This document shows positions 49,892 to 59,450 of a stretch of DNA of 64,000 bases, piece by piece. Position 1 is the stretch's first letter; each line of letters starts with the position of its first letter. Where the stretch lies: assembly GCA_934274515.1 (NCBI GenBank), contig CAKQTC010000009.1, positions 35,955 to 99,954 of the forward strand. Direction: 5' to 3'. Both the position numbers and the translations under genes were made by a program. Below the pieces are notes generated by a model. The model was not told the origin of the DNA and searched no databases. It worked only from the letters and a program-made list of their open reading frames with translations. This stretch comes from an uncultured Clostridia bacterium. GTDB lineage: Bacteria; Bacillota; Clostridia; Christensenellales; DTU072.

Positions 49892-49991
49892 TTTTCGCCT
49901 TCTTGTCAAAATTCTCAAATATAATAGTTTGTCCTACATTATTGCCGTAAATAAGCCCCTGAACTTCATATATCCGTCAATATACCCTTTC

Positions 49992-50007
49992 GGGTGGGCG
50001 GGTGGGG
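49992..50007 (+). repeat. G-quadruplex motif, copy 3
   Basis: GGGTGGGCGGGTGGGG in the gap between deoD and deoB, differing from copy 1 at one base. ACCC and GGGT just before it can form a small hairpin. Confidence 0.75.
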
Positions 50008-50071
50008 CGACGCGCTTTGCCGCCGTCTTTATTGTCCGCTTATCGCCTACGGCAACGTTTCGTTAGGCTTA

Positions 50072-50800
50072 TTACGCAAGTTCCAAAGCGATTTTCATCA
50101 TCGCTGTAAACGAATTTTGTCTTTCTTCCGCCGTCGTGTTTTCTTCGGGATTGACAAACGAATCGCTTACCGTGCATATACACAGCGCGCTCTTCCCCGC
50201 TCTTAACGCGTTACAATACAACGCGGCGGACTCCATCTCCACGCCGAGCACGCCCATTTTCGCCCATTGCATTCCGGAATTCGCGTCGTCGTAGAACACG
50301 TCGGACGAAAGAATGTTGCCGACTTTGAAGTTTACTCCCGCTTTTTCACATTCGTCAGCCGCCCTTCTCACAAGGTTAAAGTCTGCTATCGGGCAGAACG
50401 TGCCGGGTAAGTTATACTGCGCGGCAAAATTTCCGTTCGTACAAGCCCCCATCGCGATTATAATATCTCTCGCGTGCAGGTCTTTGTCAAACGAACCGCA
50501 ACTGCCTATCCTGATGATATTTTTAACGCCGTAAAAATTAAACAGTTCGTACGAATATATGCCTATCGAGGGTTGCCCCATTCCCGATGCCATCACAGAT
50601 ACTCTTTTACCGTTGTAATACCCGGTATAACCGTTTATTCCGCGCACGTTGTTGACAAGTCGCGCGTCGGTAAGAAAATTTTCCGCAATAAATTTCGCCC
50701 TGAGCGGATCGCCGGGCATTAGCACGGTTTCCGCAAAATCGCCGTATTCCGCCGTTATATGCGGCGTGGGTATGTTCGGGTGTAACTTCTTTTCGCTCAT
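50072..50800 (-). CDS. deoD: Purine-nucleoside phosphorylase, DeoD type
   Basis: DeoD splits purine nucleosides with phosphate to base and (deoxy)ribose-1-phosphate. The 242-residue protein begins TPHITAEYGDFAETVLMPGDPLRAK and contains GMGQPSIGIYSYEL, IRIGSCGS, GVEMESAALYCNA and the late CTVSDSF, matching the hexameric DeoD type. It lies 3 bases after deoC in the salvage string. Confidence 0.96.
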   Translation of the reverse strand: MSEKKLHPNIPTPHITAEYGDFAETVLMPGDPLRAKFIAENFLTDARLVNNVRGINGYTGYYNGKRVSVMASGMGQPSIGIYSYELFNFYGVKNIIRIGSCGSFDKDLHARDIIIAMGACTNGNFAAQYNLPGTFCPIADFNLVRRAADECEKAGVNFKVGNILSSDVFYDDANSGMQWAKMGVLGVEMESAALYCNALRAGKSALCICTVSDSFVNPEENTTAEERQNSFTAMMKIALELA

Positions 50801-50803
50801 TTT

Positions 50804-51463
50804 TTACTCCTTTTCTCTTTGTTTTACTATTTTTACAACTTTACTCGTTCCGAGCCGACTTGCTCCGAGTCTAATAAATTCCTCGGCGTCTTCGATAGAC
50901 GATATTCCGCCCGCCGCTTTAATTTTAACGCCTTTCCCTACGTTTTCAGCAAAAAGTTTTATGTCGGCAAACGTCGCCCCGGTTTTGGAAAAACCCGTAC
51001 TTGTTTTTATGTAATCCGCTTTTGCTGCGGTTACCGCTTCGCACATCTTAATTTTTTCTTCGTCGGTAAGCAAGCACGTTTCTATAATGACTTTAAGTAT
51101 CCTTTCGCCGCATGCTCTTTTAATTGTTTTGATTTCGTTAAGCACGTAGTCGTAGTTCTTCGCTTTCAATTCTCCGATATTGATTACCATGTCGATTTCG
51201 TCCGCACCGTTCTTAATCGCATCTAGCGTCTCGTACTCTTTGACCGCGGTTGTGTTATACCCGTTGGGAAAACCGATAACCGTGCAAATCGCAAGTTTGT
51301 TTCCGACGTACTCTTTGGCTTGCTTGACGTAACACGGCGGTATGCAAACCGACGCGGTTTCGTACTTCATTCCGTCGTCGCAAATCGCTTTAATTTCTTC
51401 CCACGTCGCAGTTTGAGCAAGCAACGTATGGTCGCATTTTGCCAAGATTTCTTTGATTTCCAT
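50804..51463 (-). CDS. deoC: Deoxyribose-phosphate aldolase
   Basis: DeoC cleaves deoxyribose-5-phosphate to acetaldehyde and glyceraldehyde-3-phosphate. The 219-residue TIM-barrel protein has the Asp of DHTLLAQ, the Schiff-base Lys in LKVIIETCLL and the second Lys in YIKTSTGFSKTGAT, then IKAAGGISS. It passes deoxyribose from salvage into glycolysis. Confidence 0.96.
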   Translation of the reverse strand: MEIKEILAKCDHTLLAQTATWEEIKAICDDGMKYETASVCIPPCYVKQAKEYVGNKLAICTVIGFPNGYNTTAVKEYETLDAIKNGADEIDMVINIGELKAKNYDYVLNEIKTIKRACGERILKVIIETCLLTDEEKIKMCEAVTAAKADYIKTSTGFSKTGATFADIKLFAENVGKGVKIKAAGGISSIEDAEEFIRLGASRLGTSKVVKIVKQREKE

Positions 51464-51476
51464 AAAAAACCTCTCT

Positions 51477-52091
51477 TTATTCGTTTATTTTTTTCAATAT
51501 CGTGCTAAATATCATATCGAAAGCAACTTCGTTGTGCCCGCCTTCGGGCACGATAACGTCCGCTTCCCTTTTCGACGGCTCGATAAACGTTTCGTGCATC
51601 GGTTTGACCGTCGTGAGATATTGTCTGACGACCGAATCCAAACTCCTGCCGCGTTCCTTAACGTCGCGCATTATCCTTCTCAATATCCGTACGTCCGCGT
51701 CCGTATCCACAAATATTTTTATGTCCAAGTTATTCACTAACTCTTTATTCTCGAACAGCAAAATCCCTTCAACGATTATTACCCTTTTACTTTCGGTTTT
51801 TATCCTCTCTTTCGCTCTGCAAAAATGCGTAAAATCGTACACGGGAAGCATAACGCTTTCTCCGCGTTTAAGCGCGGCAAGGTCGTTTATAAGTAAATCC
51901 GTGTCGAAAGAACTCGGGTGGTCGTAGTTCACCTTTACCCGCTCTTCAAAAGGATATTCGGCAAAATCCTTGTAATAACTATCCATTCCGATAAGCAAAG
52001 CGTCCTCTCTAAACGCTTCGTATATCCTTTTGGCAAGCGTCGTCTTCCCGCTGCCCGTTCCGCCGCAAAGACCTATTATTATCCTTTCCAT
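51477..52091 (-). CDS. udk: Uridine kinase
   Basis: Udk phosphorylates uridine and cytidine with ATP or GTP. The 204-residue P-loop protein has GLCGGTGSGKTTLAKRI at the start, MDSYYKDF, VNYDHPSSFDTDLL, VIIVEGILLFENKEL and the RIMRDVKERGRSLDSVVRQY lid region. It lies in the salvage string between tdk and deoC. Confidence 0.95.
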   Translation of the reverse strand: MERIIIGLCGGTGSGKTTLAKRIYEAFREDALLIGMDSYYKDFAEYPFEERVKVNYDHPSSFDTDLLINDLAALKRGESVMLPVYDFTHFCRAKERIKTESKRVIIVEGILLFENKELVNNLDIKIFVDTDADVRILRRIMRDVKERGRSLDSVVRQYLTTVKPMHETFIEPSKREADVIVPEGGHNEVAFDMIFSTILKKINE

Positions 52092-52097
52092 TTCGAC

Positions 52098-52688
52098 CTA
52101 TCCGTTATTCTTTTGCATTTCCGCTTTCTTTTTTAACCAACATCTTCGACACATCGCGACGTATCTGTCGTTGCCGCCGATGCAAACCTGCTCGCCCGTA
52201 AACAACACGTTACCGTCGTCGTCTAGTCGCGCGTTTACCGTCGCTTTCGCTCCGCATTTGCAAACCGATTTGATTTCCGATATGGACTCTGCTATCTCGA
52301 ACAATCTCTTGCTTCCCGGGAAAAGATGCGTCGTAAAATCCGTCGCAAGCCCGAAACATAACACGGGAACGTCATAATCTATCACCACGTCGCCGAGTTG
52401 ATCGACTTGTTCGGGCGTAAGAAACTGACATTCGTCCACTATTATTACGTTGCTATCCCTGTGTTTTTTGCAATAAAGTTCGTATAAATTTTCTGTTGCG
52501 GATACCGTAATGCCGTTTTCAGATAACCCTATACGGCTTTTTATGACGGTCGCGCCGTCGCGATTGTCTATCGACGGTTTGATAAGCATTACTTTCATAC
52601 CGCGTTCTTCGTAGTTAAATTTAGTTATCAACGCCTGAGCGGTTTTGGAGCAGCCCATCGCGCCGAACTTAAAATATAATTTTGCCAT
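52098..52688 (-). CDS. tdk: Thymidine kinase
   Basis: The 196-residue protein is a type II (bacterial) thymidine kinase. It has a P-loop-like GAMGCSKTAQALIT in which the usual Gly/Ser before the Lys is CSKTA, the Walker-B and catalytic segment VIIVDECQFLTPEQV, the LATDFTTHLFPGS loop, and zinc ligands CKCG and CRRC. It makes dTMP from thymidine released by uptake. Confidence 0.94.
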   Translation of the reverse strand: MAKLYFKFGAMGCSKTAQALITKFNYEERGMKVMLIKPSIDNRDGATVIKSRIGLSENGITVSATENLYELYCKKHRDSNVIIVDECQFLTPEQVDQLGDVVIDYDVPVLCFGLATDFTTHLFPGSKRLFEIAESISEIKSVCKCGAKATVNARLDDDGNVLFTGEQVCIGGNDRYVAMCRRCWLKKKAEMQKNNG

Positions 52689-52702
52689 TTGTTCCCCTTT
52701 CG

Positions 52703-54004
52703 TTATTTTATGACGTCTAGCACAAGCGGCCGCATAGCCGGTTTTTCGTTACGGATTTCGGTGGACGACAGGAATTTTTCTTCCGCACCTTTAAGCAATT
52801 TTTCGTCGGAGGCGAACATTTCGCAAAGCGTATCGCCGCATTTAACGTAATCGCCTGTGTTTTTGTGAAGGATTATCCCGGCGCCGTAGTCGATATCGTC
52901 CTCTTTGCGATTTCGCCCGGCACCGAGCATAAGGCTTGCTATGCCGTAACCTTCGGCGTCAACCTTGTAAATATATCCGTCTTTCGGAGCAGTAACGACG
53001 GATTTATACGGAGCGATTTTGAAAAGCGAAGTATCGTCAACGCACCGTTCGTCGCCGCCCTGCGCTTTTATCATTTTTTTAAGCACTTCGCAAGCCGCGC
53101 CGCTTTCGATAGCGGTTTTTACTTTCTTTTCACATTCTTCTTTCGTTCCGCAACCGGCAAGGTTTAACATATACGAAGATAGAATAATGCAAATTTCGGT
53201 AAAATCTTTGGGTCCGTTGCCTTTAAGCGTGTTTATCGCTTCGATGACTTCCAGGGAATTGCCGATTGCCTTCCCGAGCGGTCTGTCCATATCCGTGACA
53301 AGGGCAAGCATTTTTTTACCTGCCGCTTTGCCGATTTTGACCATATACTCGCCTAAAATACGACTTTGTTCGGGCGTTTTCGCAAACGCGCCGCTACCGG
53401 ATTTGACGTCAAGCACGATACAATCGTCGTCCGCCGCAAGTTTTTTCCCCATAATGCTGGATACGATAAGGGGCAAACTGTCCACCGTGGCTGTAACGTC
53501 GCGGAGAGCGTAAAGTTTTTTGTCCGCAGGAGCGAGTTCTTTGCTCTGCCCGACGATACATATACCGATGTCGTTTACGATTTTTATGAACTCCTCTTCG
53601 GTTAAATTCGTGCGAAAAGACGGTATTGATTCAAGTTTATCCACCGTACCGCCCGTATGCCCGAGTCCCCTGCCGCTCATTTTCGCTACTTTAACGCCGC
53701 ACGAAGCGACGACGGGAGCAACGACAAGACTCGTTTTATCCCCGACTCCGCCTGTGGAATGTTTGTCCACGCGCACGCCTTTTATGCCGGAAAAATCGAG
53801 TTTCGTCCCGGAATCACGCACTGCAAAAGTAAGGTCGCGAGTTTCTTCTTCGTCCATACCGCGAAAATAAATCGCCATTAGCAACGCGGACGCTTGATAA
53901 TCGGGAATTTCCCCTTTGACGTAACCGTCGATAAAAAAGTTTATTTCTTCGCAAGACAGTTTACCGCCGTCGCGTTTCTTTTTGATAACGTCGAACATTC
54001 TCAT
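52703..54004 (-). CDS. pdp: Pyrimidine-nucleoside phosphorylase
   Basis: The 433-residue protein splits thymidine, deoxyuridine or uridine with phosphate. Family features are DKHSTGGVGDKTSLVVAPVVAS (phosphate site), KMSGRGLGHTGGTVDKLESI and LPLIVSSIMGKKLAADDDCIVLDVKSGSGAF. Length and motifs match the Firmicutes Pdp/DeoA group; thymidine-only specificity cannot be excluded. It begins the enzyme part of the string, 112 bases after the ABC transporter genes. Confidence 0.93.
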   Translation of the reverse strand: MRMFDVIKKKRDGGKLSCEEINFFIDGYVKGEIPDYQASALLMAIYFRGMDEEETRDLTFAVRDSGTKLDFSGIKGVRVDKHSTGGVGDKTSLVVAPVVASCGVKVAKMSGRGLGHTGGTVDKLESIPSFRTNLTEEEFIKIVNDIGICIVGQSKELAPADKKLYALRDVTATVDSLPLIVSSIMGKKLAADDDCIVLDVKSGSGAFAKTPEQSRILGEYMVKIGKAAGKKMLALVTDMDRPLGKAIGNSLEVIEAINTLKGNGPKDFTEICIILSSYMLNLAGCGTKEECEKKVKTAIESGAACEVLKKMIKAQGGDERCVDDTSLFKIAPYKSVVTAPKDGYIYKVDAEGYGIASLMLGAGRNRKEDDIDYGAGIILHKNTGDYVKCGDTLCEMFASDEKLLKGAEEKFLSSTEIRNEKPAMRPLVLDVIK

Positions 54005-54116
54005 AACGCATCTCCTTTAACAATAATTGCGTGTCGAAACGCGGCACGCAACTCTGTTTTACTCTTAGTTACAATTCCGCAAAAAATTGTGACTTTTCAT
54101 ACATTAAACGATATTT

Positions 54117-55061
54117 TTATCTCATACCCTTGTCGTACGGAATACCCTCGGCTTTCGGCGCACGCGATTTTTGCGACGTGAGAGCAAGCACTATCAGCGA
54201 TACTATATACGGCAACATGTTGTAAACGGTGCCGTTTATACCTGAATTAGCAAGAAAATCGATTCCCATATAAACGTTGCTCAACGCTCGAAAAACGCCG
54301 AACAACAATGCCGCCAGCGCAATTCTAATCGGTTTCCATTGCCCAAAAATCATAACCGCAAGCGCAAGGAATCCTGCTCCTGCAACTCCTACGCCGAAAT
54401 GCCACGTACTGTTTGCCGCCGCGATATAAATTATTCCGCCAAGCCCACCGAGTATTCCGGATATAATAACGCCCGCATATCTCATTTTGTAGACACTTAT
54501 TCCTACGCTTGCCGCCGCTTGCGGATGTTCTCCACATGAACGCAACCGTAACCCGAACCTCGTCTTATAAAGTACTATTGTAGAAATAATCAACATTACC
54601 AACGCGACGACTATAAACCAACTACATTCCATATCCCCTATATGGAAGATAAACGCTTTTCTATTTGCTATATAATCGAGTTTATCTGAAAAGTCGCTAC
54701 CATGACTTCTCGCCGTGTTAAATGCCTTTACGAGAACGGTTGCCGCCGCAGTCGCAAGCATATTAAGTGCAGTTCCCGCAAGCGTTTGGTCCGCTTTAAA
54801 GTTAATACACGCAACTGCCAACAGAAGGGACGAAAGTGCGCCGACGGCGGCACTTACAAGCAAAACAGTGATTATTATCAATGCCGGAGCCGTTCCTTCG
54901 GGGAGTAATACGAACGCCATTGCTCCGCCCAACGCTCCGAAGACCATTATCCCTTCCAGCCCGATGTTTATTACGCCACTTCGTTCGGAAAACATACCTC
55001 CGAGAGCAACGAGTATGAGCACTGCTGCGCTTATTAACGTATATTGAAGCAATAAGGTCAT
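54117..55061 (-). CDS. Nucleoside ABC transporter permease (second subunit)
   Basis: The 314-residue membrane protein has eight to nine helices and belongs to the branched-chain/ribose-type permease family, as in the nucleoside importers with BMP lipoproteins (NupQ-like). Typical parts are SGVINIGLEGIMVFGALGGA, RSCGEHPQAAASVGISVYKMRYAGVIISG and GIDFLANSGI. It overlaps the other permease gene by one base. Confidence 0.9.
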   Translation of the reverse strand: MTLLLQYTLISAAVLILVALGGMFSERSGVINIGLEGIMVFGALGGAMAFVLLPEGTAPALIIITVLLVSAAVGALSSLLLAVACINFKADQTLAGTALNMLATAAATVLVKAFNTARSHGSDFSDKLDYIANRKAFIFHIGDMECSWFIVVALVMLIISTIVLYKTRFGLRLRSCGEHPQAAASVGISVYKMRYAGVIISGILGGLGGIIYIAAANSTWHFGVGVAGAGFLALAVMIFGQWKPIRIALAALLFGVFRALSNVYMGIDFLANSGINGTVYNMLPYIVSLIVLALTSQKSRAPKAEGIPYDKGMR

Positions 55062-56368
55062 TAGTCTTTTACCTCCTCTTCCGTTGCTACACCTTTTGTC
55101 TGTTTTTCAAGTACTTCATCGTTCTGTTTTTTTTCGGAAGATTGATTTGTCGTTGTTTTATCTGTTCCTCGTGTTTTTTCGCCTGATTTCCCCACGGCCA
55201 AAGCGACCTTTTCTGCGTGTTTTGCAAGCCGCCTTTTTAGGAACTGCTTAAAAAACAATACAAACGCGCATAAATAGATTATTACAGCCACCATAAGATC
55301 GGCAACCTGCGGATTATAATAATTTGTATCTACGTATCCGCCTCCAAGAGTAATATGTTCAACGAATAACCCTGCAAAAATAACTCCTATCGGGTTAAGT
55401 CCGCCTAAAAACGCAACTGCTATACCGTTAAACCCCATTGCCGGAACACTGCTTGAGATTGTATAATTTTCTATACCGGTAAGATAATAGAAAGATGCGG
55501 CAAGCCCTGCGAGAGCCCCCGATATTGCCATAGTGAGAATGATATTTCGTTTATCTCTCATTCCTGCATATTTCGCGGCAAATTTATTATGTCCGGTGGC
55601 TTTCAATTCGTACCCGAACGTTGTTTTGCTAAGTACGATTTGTATCACTATTGCAATAATAACGGTAAATAGAATTGCTATAGTCACATATTTGTTACCG
55701 TTAAATAAATTACGCAAACCTATATCGGGAATAATTGATTTTGCAGGTATCGGATATGTTTCCGATGTACTCGGATTCATTTCACCTTTCAAAATAATGT
55801 TAGTTAAATAAAGCGCAATCCAATTTGTCATTATGCATGCGATAACCTCGTTTACGTTGAAAAACGCTTTGAATGCACCGCTTATCGCTCCCCAAAAACC
55901 CGCGGCAAGCATTGTAAGAATAATACACGCATACCAAGGAAGATCCCAAGCAAGTGCCGCATACAAGGACACGCATATTCCGACGCAATATTGTCCGCCT
56001 ACACCGATGTTAAACAACCCTGCTTTATAAGCAAATAACACCGATAATCCGCACATAATAAGCGGAACACTCTTCAAAATCGTTGAGCCTAAATATTGTG
56101 CCCTATACTTTGAAGAACTAAAGTTCAAAAAGTTTTTTAATATCGTTATAATTGCTTCCCCTGCGTGTTCCGCATTGATGCAAAGTAAAATTATAAACCC
56201 GACGAAAATACCGAGTAATGCACATAATATCGACGAGAGCACGCTTTGAGTTCCGTCTTTTTTGATAATAGTAACAAGTTTGGCGTCGTTCCCGTTTTCC
56301 GCAACAAAAAGCGAACGAAGCCGCTTGCCGACTTTACTGAAAAACTTTTTGATTCTATTCTCTTTCAT
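55061..56368 (-). CDS. Nucleoside ABC transporter permease (first subunit)
   Basis: The 435-residue protein is the NupP-like partner permease, with about nine membrane helices, FAYKAGLFNIGVGGQYCVG and ELKATGHNKFAAKYAGM. After the last helix it has an unusual hydrophilic tail of about 60 residues rich in Lys, Glu, Thr and Gln. The ATG at 56368 follows AAGGAG and lies within the end of the ATPase gene (14-base overlap); a longer reading to 56416 lacks a ribosome site. Confidence 0.9.
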   Translation of the reverse strand: MKENRIKKFFSKVGKRLRSLFVAENGNDAKLVTIIKKDGTQSVLSSILCALLGIFVGFIILLCINAEHAGEAIITILKNFLNFSSSKYRAQYLGSTILKSVPLIMCGLSVLFAYKAGLFNIGVGGQYCVGICVSLYAALAWDLPWYACIILTMLAAGFWGAISGAFKAFFNVNEVIACIMTNWIALYLTNIILKGEMNPSTSETYPIPAKSIIPDIGLRNLFNGNKYVTIAILFTVIIAIVIQIVLSKTTFGYELKATGHNKFAAKYAGMRDKRNIILTMAISGALAGLAASFYYLTGIENYTISSSVPAMGFNGIAVAFLGGLNPIGVIFAGLFVEHITLGGGYVDTNYYNPQVADLMVAVIIYLCAFVLFFKQFLKRRLAKHAEKVALAVGKSGEKTRGTDKTTTNQSSEKKQNDEVLEKQTKGVATEEEVKD

Positions 56369-58178
56369 CGCCGTTCTCCTTAGTATCGCGTTTCGCGCCT
56401 GCCATATAAAGACCAAGTTCCTGCGCGGTCGTTACGTTCGGATCAAGTTCGCCTACTATCTCACCTTCATACATAACAAGTATTCTATCCGCCAAATTCA
56501 TGACTTCGTCAAGTTCGAGAGAAATGAGCAAAACCGCCGCTCCGTTGTCGCGCTGTTTTACGATTTGCTTATGAATGTTTTCTATTGCGCCTACGTCAAG
56601 TCCTCTCGTCGGCTGAACCGCGATAAGCAGTTTATGCGGTTTATCCATCTCTCGCGCGACTATCGCTTTTTGTTGGTTCCCTCCCGACATGGAACGAGCC
56701 AAGGTAATCGGTCCCTGTCCGCTTCTTACGTCGAACTCGTCTATTAGACGTGTCGCATACTCTCTTACCGCTTTTTTATCGATAAATCCCACTTTTTGAA
56801 ATTCTTTTTCCCAGTAACGTTGCAAAACCATATTTTGTTCTAGCGTATAGTCGAGTACAAGCCCGTGTTTATGCCGATCTTCGGGGATATGGCTCATTCC
56901 AACTTTACTGCGTTTTCTTATCGACGCTTTCGTTAAATCGTTACCGCATAAATAAATTCTGCCTTTAACGTCCGCATTAGGGTCAAAATTCTCTTTTTTT
57001 GTTTTATCAAACAAAAGAACTACGCGGTTTTTCAATGCAACACTCTTCGTCGCGATTGTCTTCCCGATCGTCTTAAACGTAGCCGCGGTTTTTTCCCCGA
57101 ACCTAATAAGTTCATATTTTATTCTCTCTCCTGCTTGCGTAAAAAATAATTTTAGCCTTTCTTTTTTATCGACAGAAGATAGTTTTTTCCATTCGGGCAA
57201 AACAAACTCTTTATTCTGCGTCTCTTCAATATTAGGCGCAAGTTTTTCAAGTCCAGTTATGCCGTATACAAGTTCCGTTTGCCCATTACCGTCGATACCC
57301 GCTATGCATACGATTTCGCCTTCCTTCACTTCAAAACTTACGTCTTGCACCGCATATTTTTTATGAATTTTACTATTTACACACAAATTTTCCACTTTAA
57401 GCACAACTTCGCCCGGCTTTGCTTCGTCTTTATCGACTGCAAAGTTTACGTGACGACCGACCATCATCGTAGACAATTCTTCTTTCGTCGTATCTTTGAT
57501 GTTTACCGTTCCGATGCATTTGCCTTTACGCAAAACCGTGCATCTGTCTGCAACCGCCATTATTTCGTTAAGTTTATGCGTAATAAAAAGAATAGATTTG
57601 CCCTCTGCGGCAAGCCCTTTCATTATTTTCATAAGTTCGTCAATTTCCTGCGGTGTAAGCACAGCCGTAGGCTCGTCGAATATTAATATCTCGTTGTCGC
57701 GATATAACATTTTGAGAATTTCCGTTCTCTGCTGCATACCGACGGTTATATCTTCGATTATAGCGTCCGAATCGATTTTTAATCCGTATTTTTCACTAAG
57801 TTCGATTACTTTCTTTCTTGCTTCTTTTTTTGTTAAAAAACCCGCTTTCGTGGGTTCTGAGCCTAAAATAATATTGTCGAGTACCGAAAAATTTTCTACG
57901 AGTTTGAAATGTTGATGAACCATTCCTATCCCGAGTGCAGTGGCATCGTTCGGGCTCTTTATTGGCACTATTTTGCCGTCCTTTTTTATTACGCCTTTTT
58001 CGGGAGTATAAAGCCCGAACAGTACGCTCATAAGTGTGGATTTGCCCGCTCCGTTTTCACCGAGCAAAGCGTGAATTTCCCCCTTTTTTAATTGCAACGT
58101 AATATCGTCATTTGCGATAATACCGGGAAACTCTTTGGTTATATTGAGCATTTCAATTATATAATCATTGTTTTCCAT
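56355..58178 (-). CDS. Nucleoside ABC transporter ATPase with two ABC domains and an insertion
   Basis: The 607-residue protein has two fused ABC domains, as in NupO/RbsA-type importers. Domain 1 has Walker A GENGAGKST (40-48) and Walker B ILIFDEPTAVL; domain 2 has a degenerate Walker A (GIDGNGQTE, 295-303), signature SMSGGNQQK (496-504) and VQPTRGLDVG. The family is about 510 residues; an extra stretch of about 90 charged residues (about 311-400) splits domain 2 after its Walker A. It is downstream of the BMP lipoprotein gene, with a hairpin between. Confidence 0.93.
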   Translation of the reverse strand: MENNDYIIEMLNITKEFPGIIANDDITLQLKKGEIHALLGENGAGKSTLMSVLFGLYTPEKGVIKKDGKIVPIKSPNDATALGIGMVHQHFKLVENFSVLDNIILGSEPTKAGFLTKKEARKKVIELSEKYGLKIDSDAIIEDITVGMQQRTEILKMLYRDNEILIFDEPTAVLTPQEIDELMKIMKGLAAEGKSILFITHKLNEIMAVADRCTVLRKGKCIGTVNIKDTTKEELSTMMVGRHVNFAVDKDEAKPGEVVLKVENLCVNSKIHKKYAVQDVSFEVKEGEIVCIAGIDGNGQTELVYGITGLEKLAPNIEETQNKEFVLPEWKKLSSVDKKERLKLFFTQAGERIKYELIRFGEKTAATFKTIGKTIATKSVALKNRVVLLFDKTKKENFDPNADVKGRIYLCGNDLTKASIRKRSKVGMSHIPEDRHKHGLVLDYTLEQNMVLQRYWEKEFQKVGFIDKKAVREYATRLIDEFDVRSGQGPITLARSMSGGNQQKAIVAREMDKPHKLLIAVQPTRGLDVGAIENIHKQIVKQRDNGAAVLLISLELDEVMNLADRILVMYEGEIVGELDPNVTTAQELGLYMAGAKRDTKENGDERE

Positions 58179-58206
58179 AGCATATATTAATCTAATTTTG
58201 TATATA

Positions 58207-58228
58207 GGGGAAGGCGCGCGCCTTCCCC
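58207..58228 (-). other. Perfect palindrome between bmp and the ATPase gene
   Basis: GGGGAAGGCGC followed by its exact complement gives a 22-base palindrome. No T run follows on the minus strand. A hairpin here would protect or partly end the transcript after the abundant binding-protein gene, a common arrangement in ABC operons. Confidence 0.75.
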
Positions 58229-58268
58229 CATCCGTTTGTTACTGTTTCTTGTAGTATCCAGTATTTAT

Positions 58269-59450
58269 CTAGTGAATATTTTCATGCGTATTAACTTTTA
58301 CGGTCGTGATCGGCATTTTGTTCGTATCGTTACTAACGATTATTTTTCCGTCATACATATCTTTAACAAGAGCCGCATAGTTATCTTTCGTAAATTTAGT
58401 CATAGACCATGTATCGGTCGGGAGTTGAACATAGTTAAGAGACGCATCCGTTCCGGATACAAGTCCCATATTATTTATCTTCCCGGCGTAATTATTCCAT
58501 TTCTCGGCAAAGAAATCGGCAAGAACGGTTTTAACGGTAGGAGCAAGACCCTTCATCGCGCTGGTAACGCAAATGTTGCCGTAATTTTTATTAATAACAT
58601 AACTTTGGTCAGTGTCTACGCCGATAACTTTTCCGTTAATACCTTTCTTCGTCGCCGCTTCGCAAGCACTTGTATAAATACCGCCGCCACAAGCAAACAC
58701 GATTTCTACGCCTTTTTCTTTCTTATACCACGTATCCATAACTCCGGTAATCGCGTCGTCGCCGAAAAATTGTCCACCATAAATGTATTCGATGGTTACT
58801 TTATCTGCTTTCCCCATTTCTTTCGCCGCAGCGTCAATGCCTTGAACGTATCCGTGTCCGAAACGAATAACCGCGGGAACAGCCATTCCGCCGAGAAAAC
58901 CGAGTTTTTCATAACCTTCTTTAACGGCAGCATAGCCTGCCATGTAACCGGCAAGTTCTTCTTGATAAGTAAAAGTACAAACGTTGTTAGGAAGCCTCCA
59001 GGTCCACTTCGGGTTATCGGGATTGAAATCATAATCTTTTCCGTATTTTGCTTCGAGCAAATCGCCAAGAGAAACGTCCAATGCGATAAACGTTACTTTG
59101 GGGTTAGCTTCGGCAACTTCCACAATAGTTCCTGCAAAAGCGTACCCTGGCATAACGATTACGTTATATCCCGCAGCAATAGCCGTGTTTACAGACGCGA
59201 CACGCGCTTCGGTGTTGTTTGCGGTCGGTTTATAATACTTGAACGAAATTTTATCTCCGCAAAATTCTTTACACGCTTCATATGTTGTTTGGTTAAACGA
59301 TTGATCGGTAATGTCGCCATAATCGGTAATCATTGCGACTTTATAATCGCCGATATCGGTATCTTTGTCTTTACAACTTACGAGCGCGACGCAGCCTACG
59401 GCTACAACGACGGCTGCCAGCAAAGCAACTAACAACTTTCTCATTTTCAT
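58269..59450 (-). CDS. BMP-family nucleoside-binding lipoprotein
   Basis: The 393-residue protein has a lipoprotein signal ending in LVSC (Cys26) and a BMP/PnrA-type binding domain with KVAMITDYGDITDQSFNQTTYEACKEF, VIVMPGYAFAGTIVEVA and VFACGGGIYTSACEAATKKG. Such proteins capture nucleosides for the BMP-type ABC importers. The ATG at 59450 follows AAGGAG. It heads the uptake and salvage gene string and has its own strong promoter. Confidence 0.94.
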   Translation of the reverse strand: MKMRKLLVALLAAVVVAVGCVALVSCKDKDTDIGDYKVAMITDYGDITDQSFNQTTYEACKEFCGDKISFKYYKPTANNTEARVASVNTAIAAGYNVIVMPGYAFAGTIVEVAEANPKVTFIALDVSLGDLLEAKYGKDYDFNPDNPKWTWRLPNNVCTFTYQEELAGYMAGYAAVKEGYEKLGFLGGMAVPAVIRFGHGYVQGIDAAAKEMGKADKVTIEYIYGGQFFGDDAITGVMDTWYKKEKGVEIVFACGGGIYTSACEAATKKGINGKVIGVDTDQSYVINKNYGNICVTSAMKGLAPTVKTVLADFFAEKWNNYAGKINNMGLVSGTDASLNYVQLPTDTWSMTKFTKDNYAALVKDMYDGKIIVSNDTNKMPITTVKVNTHENIH

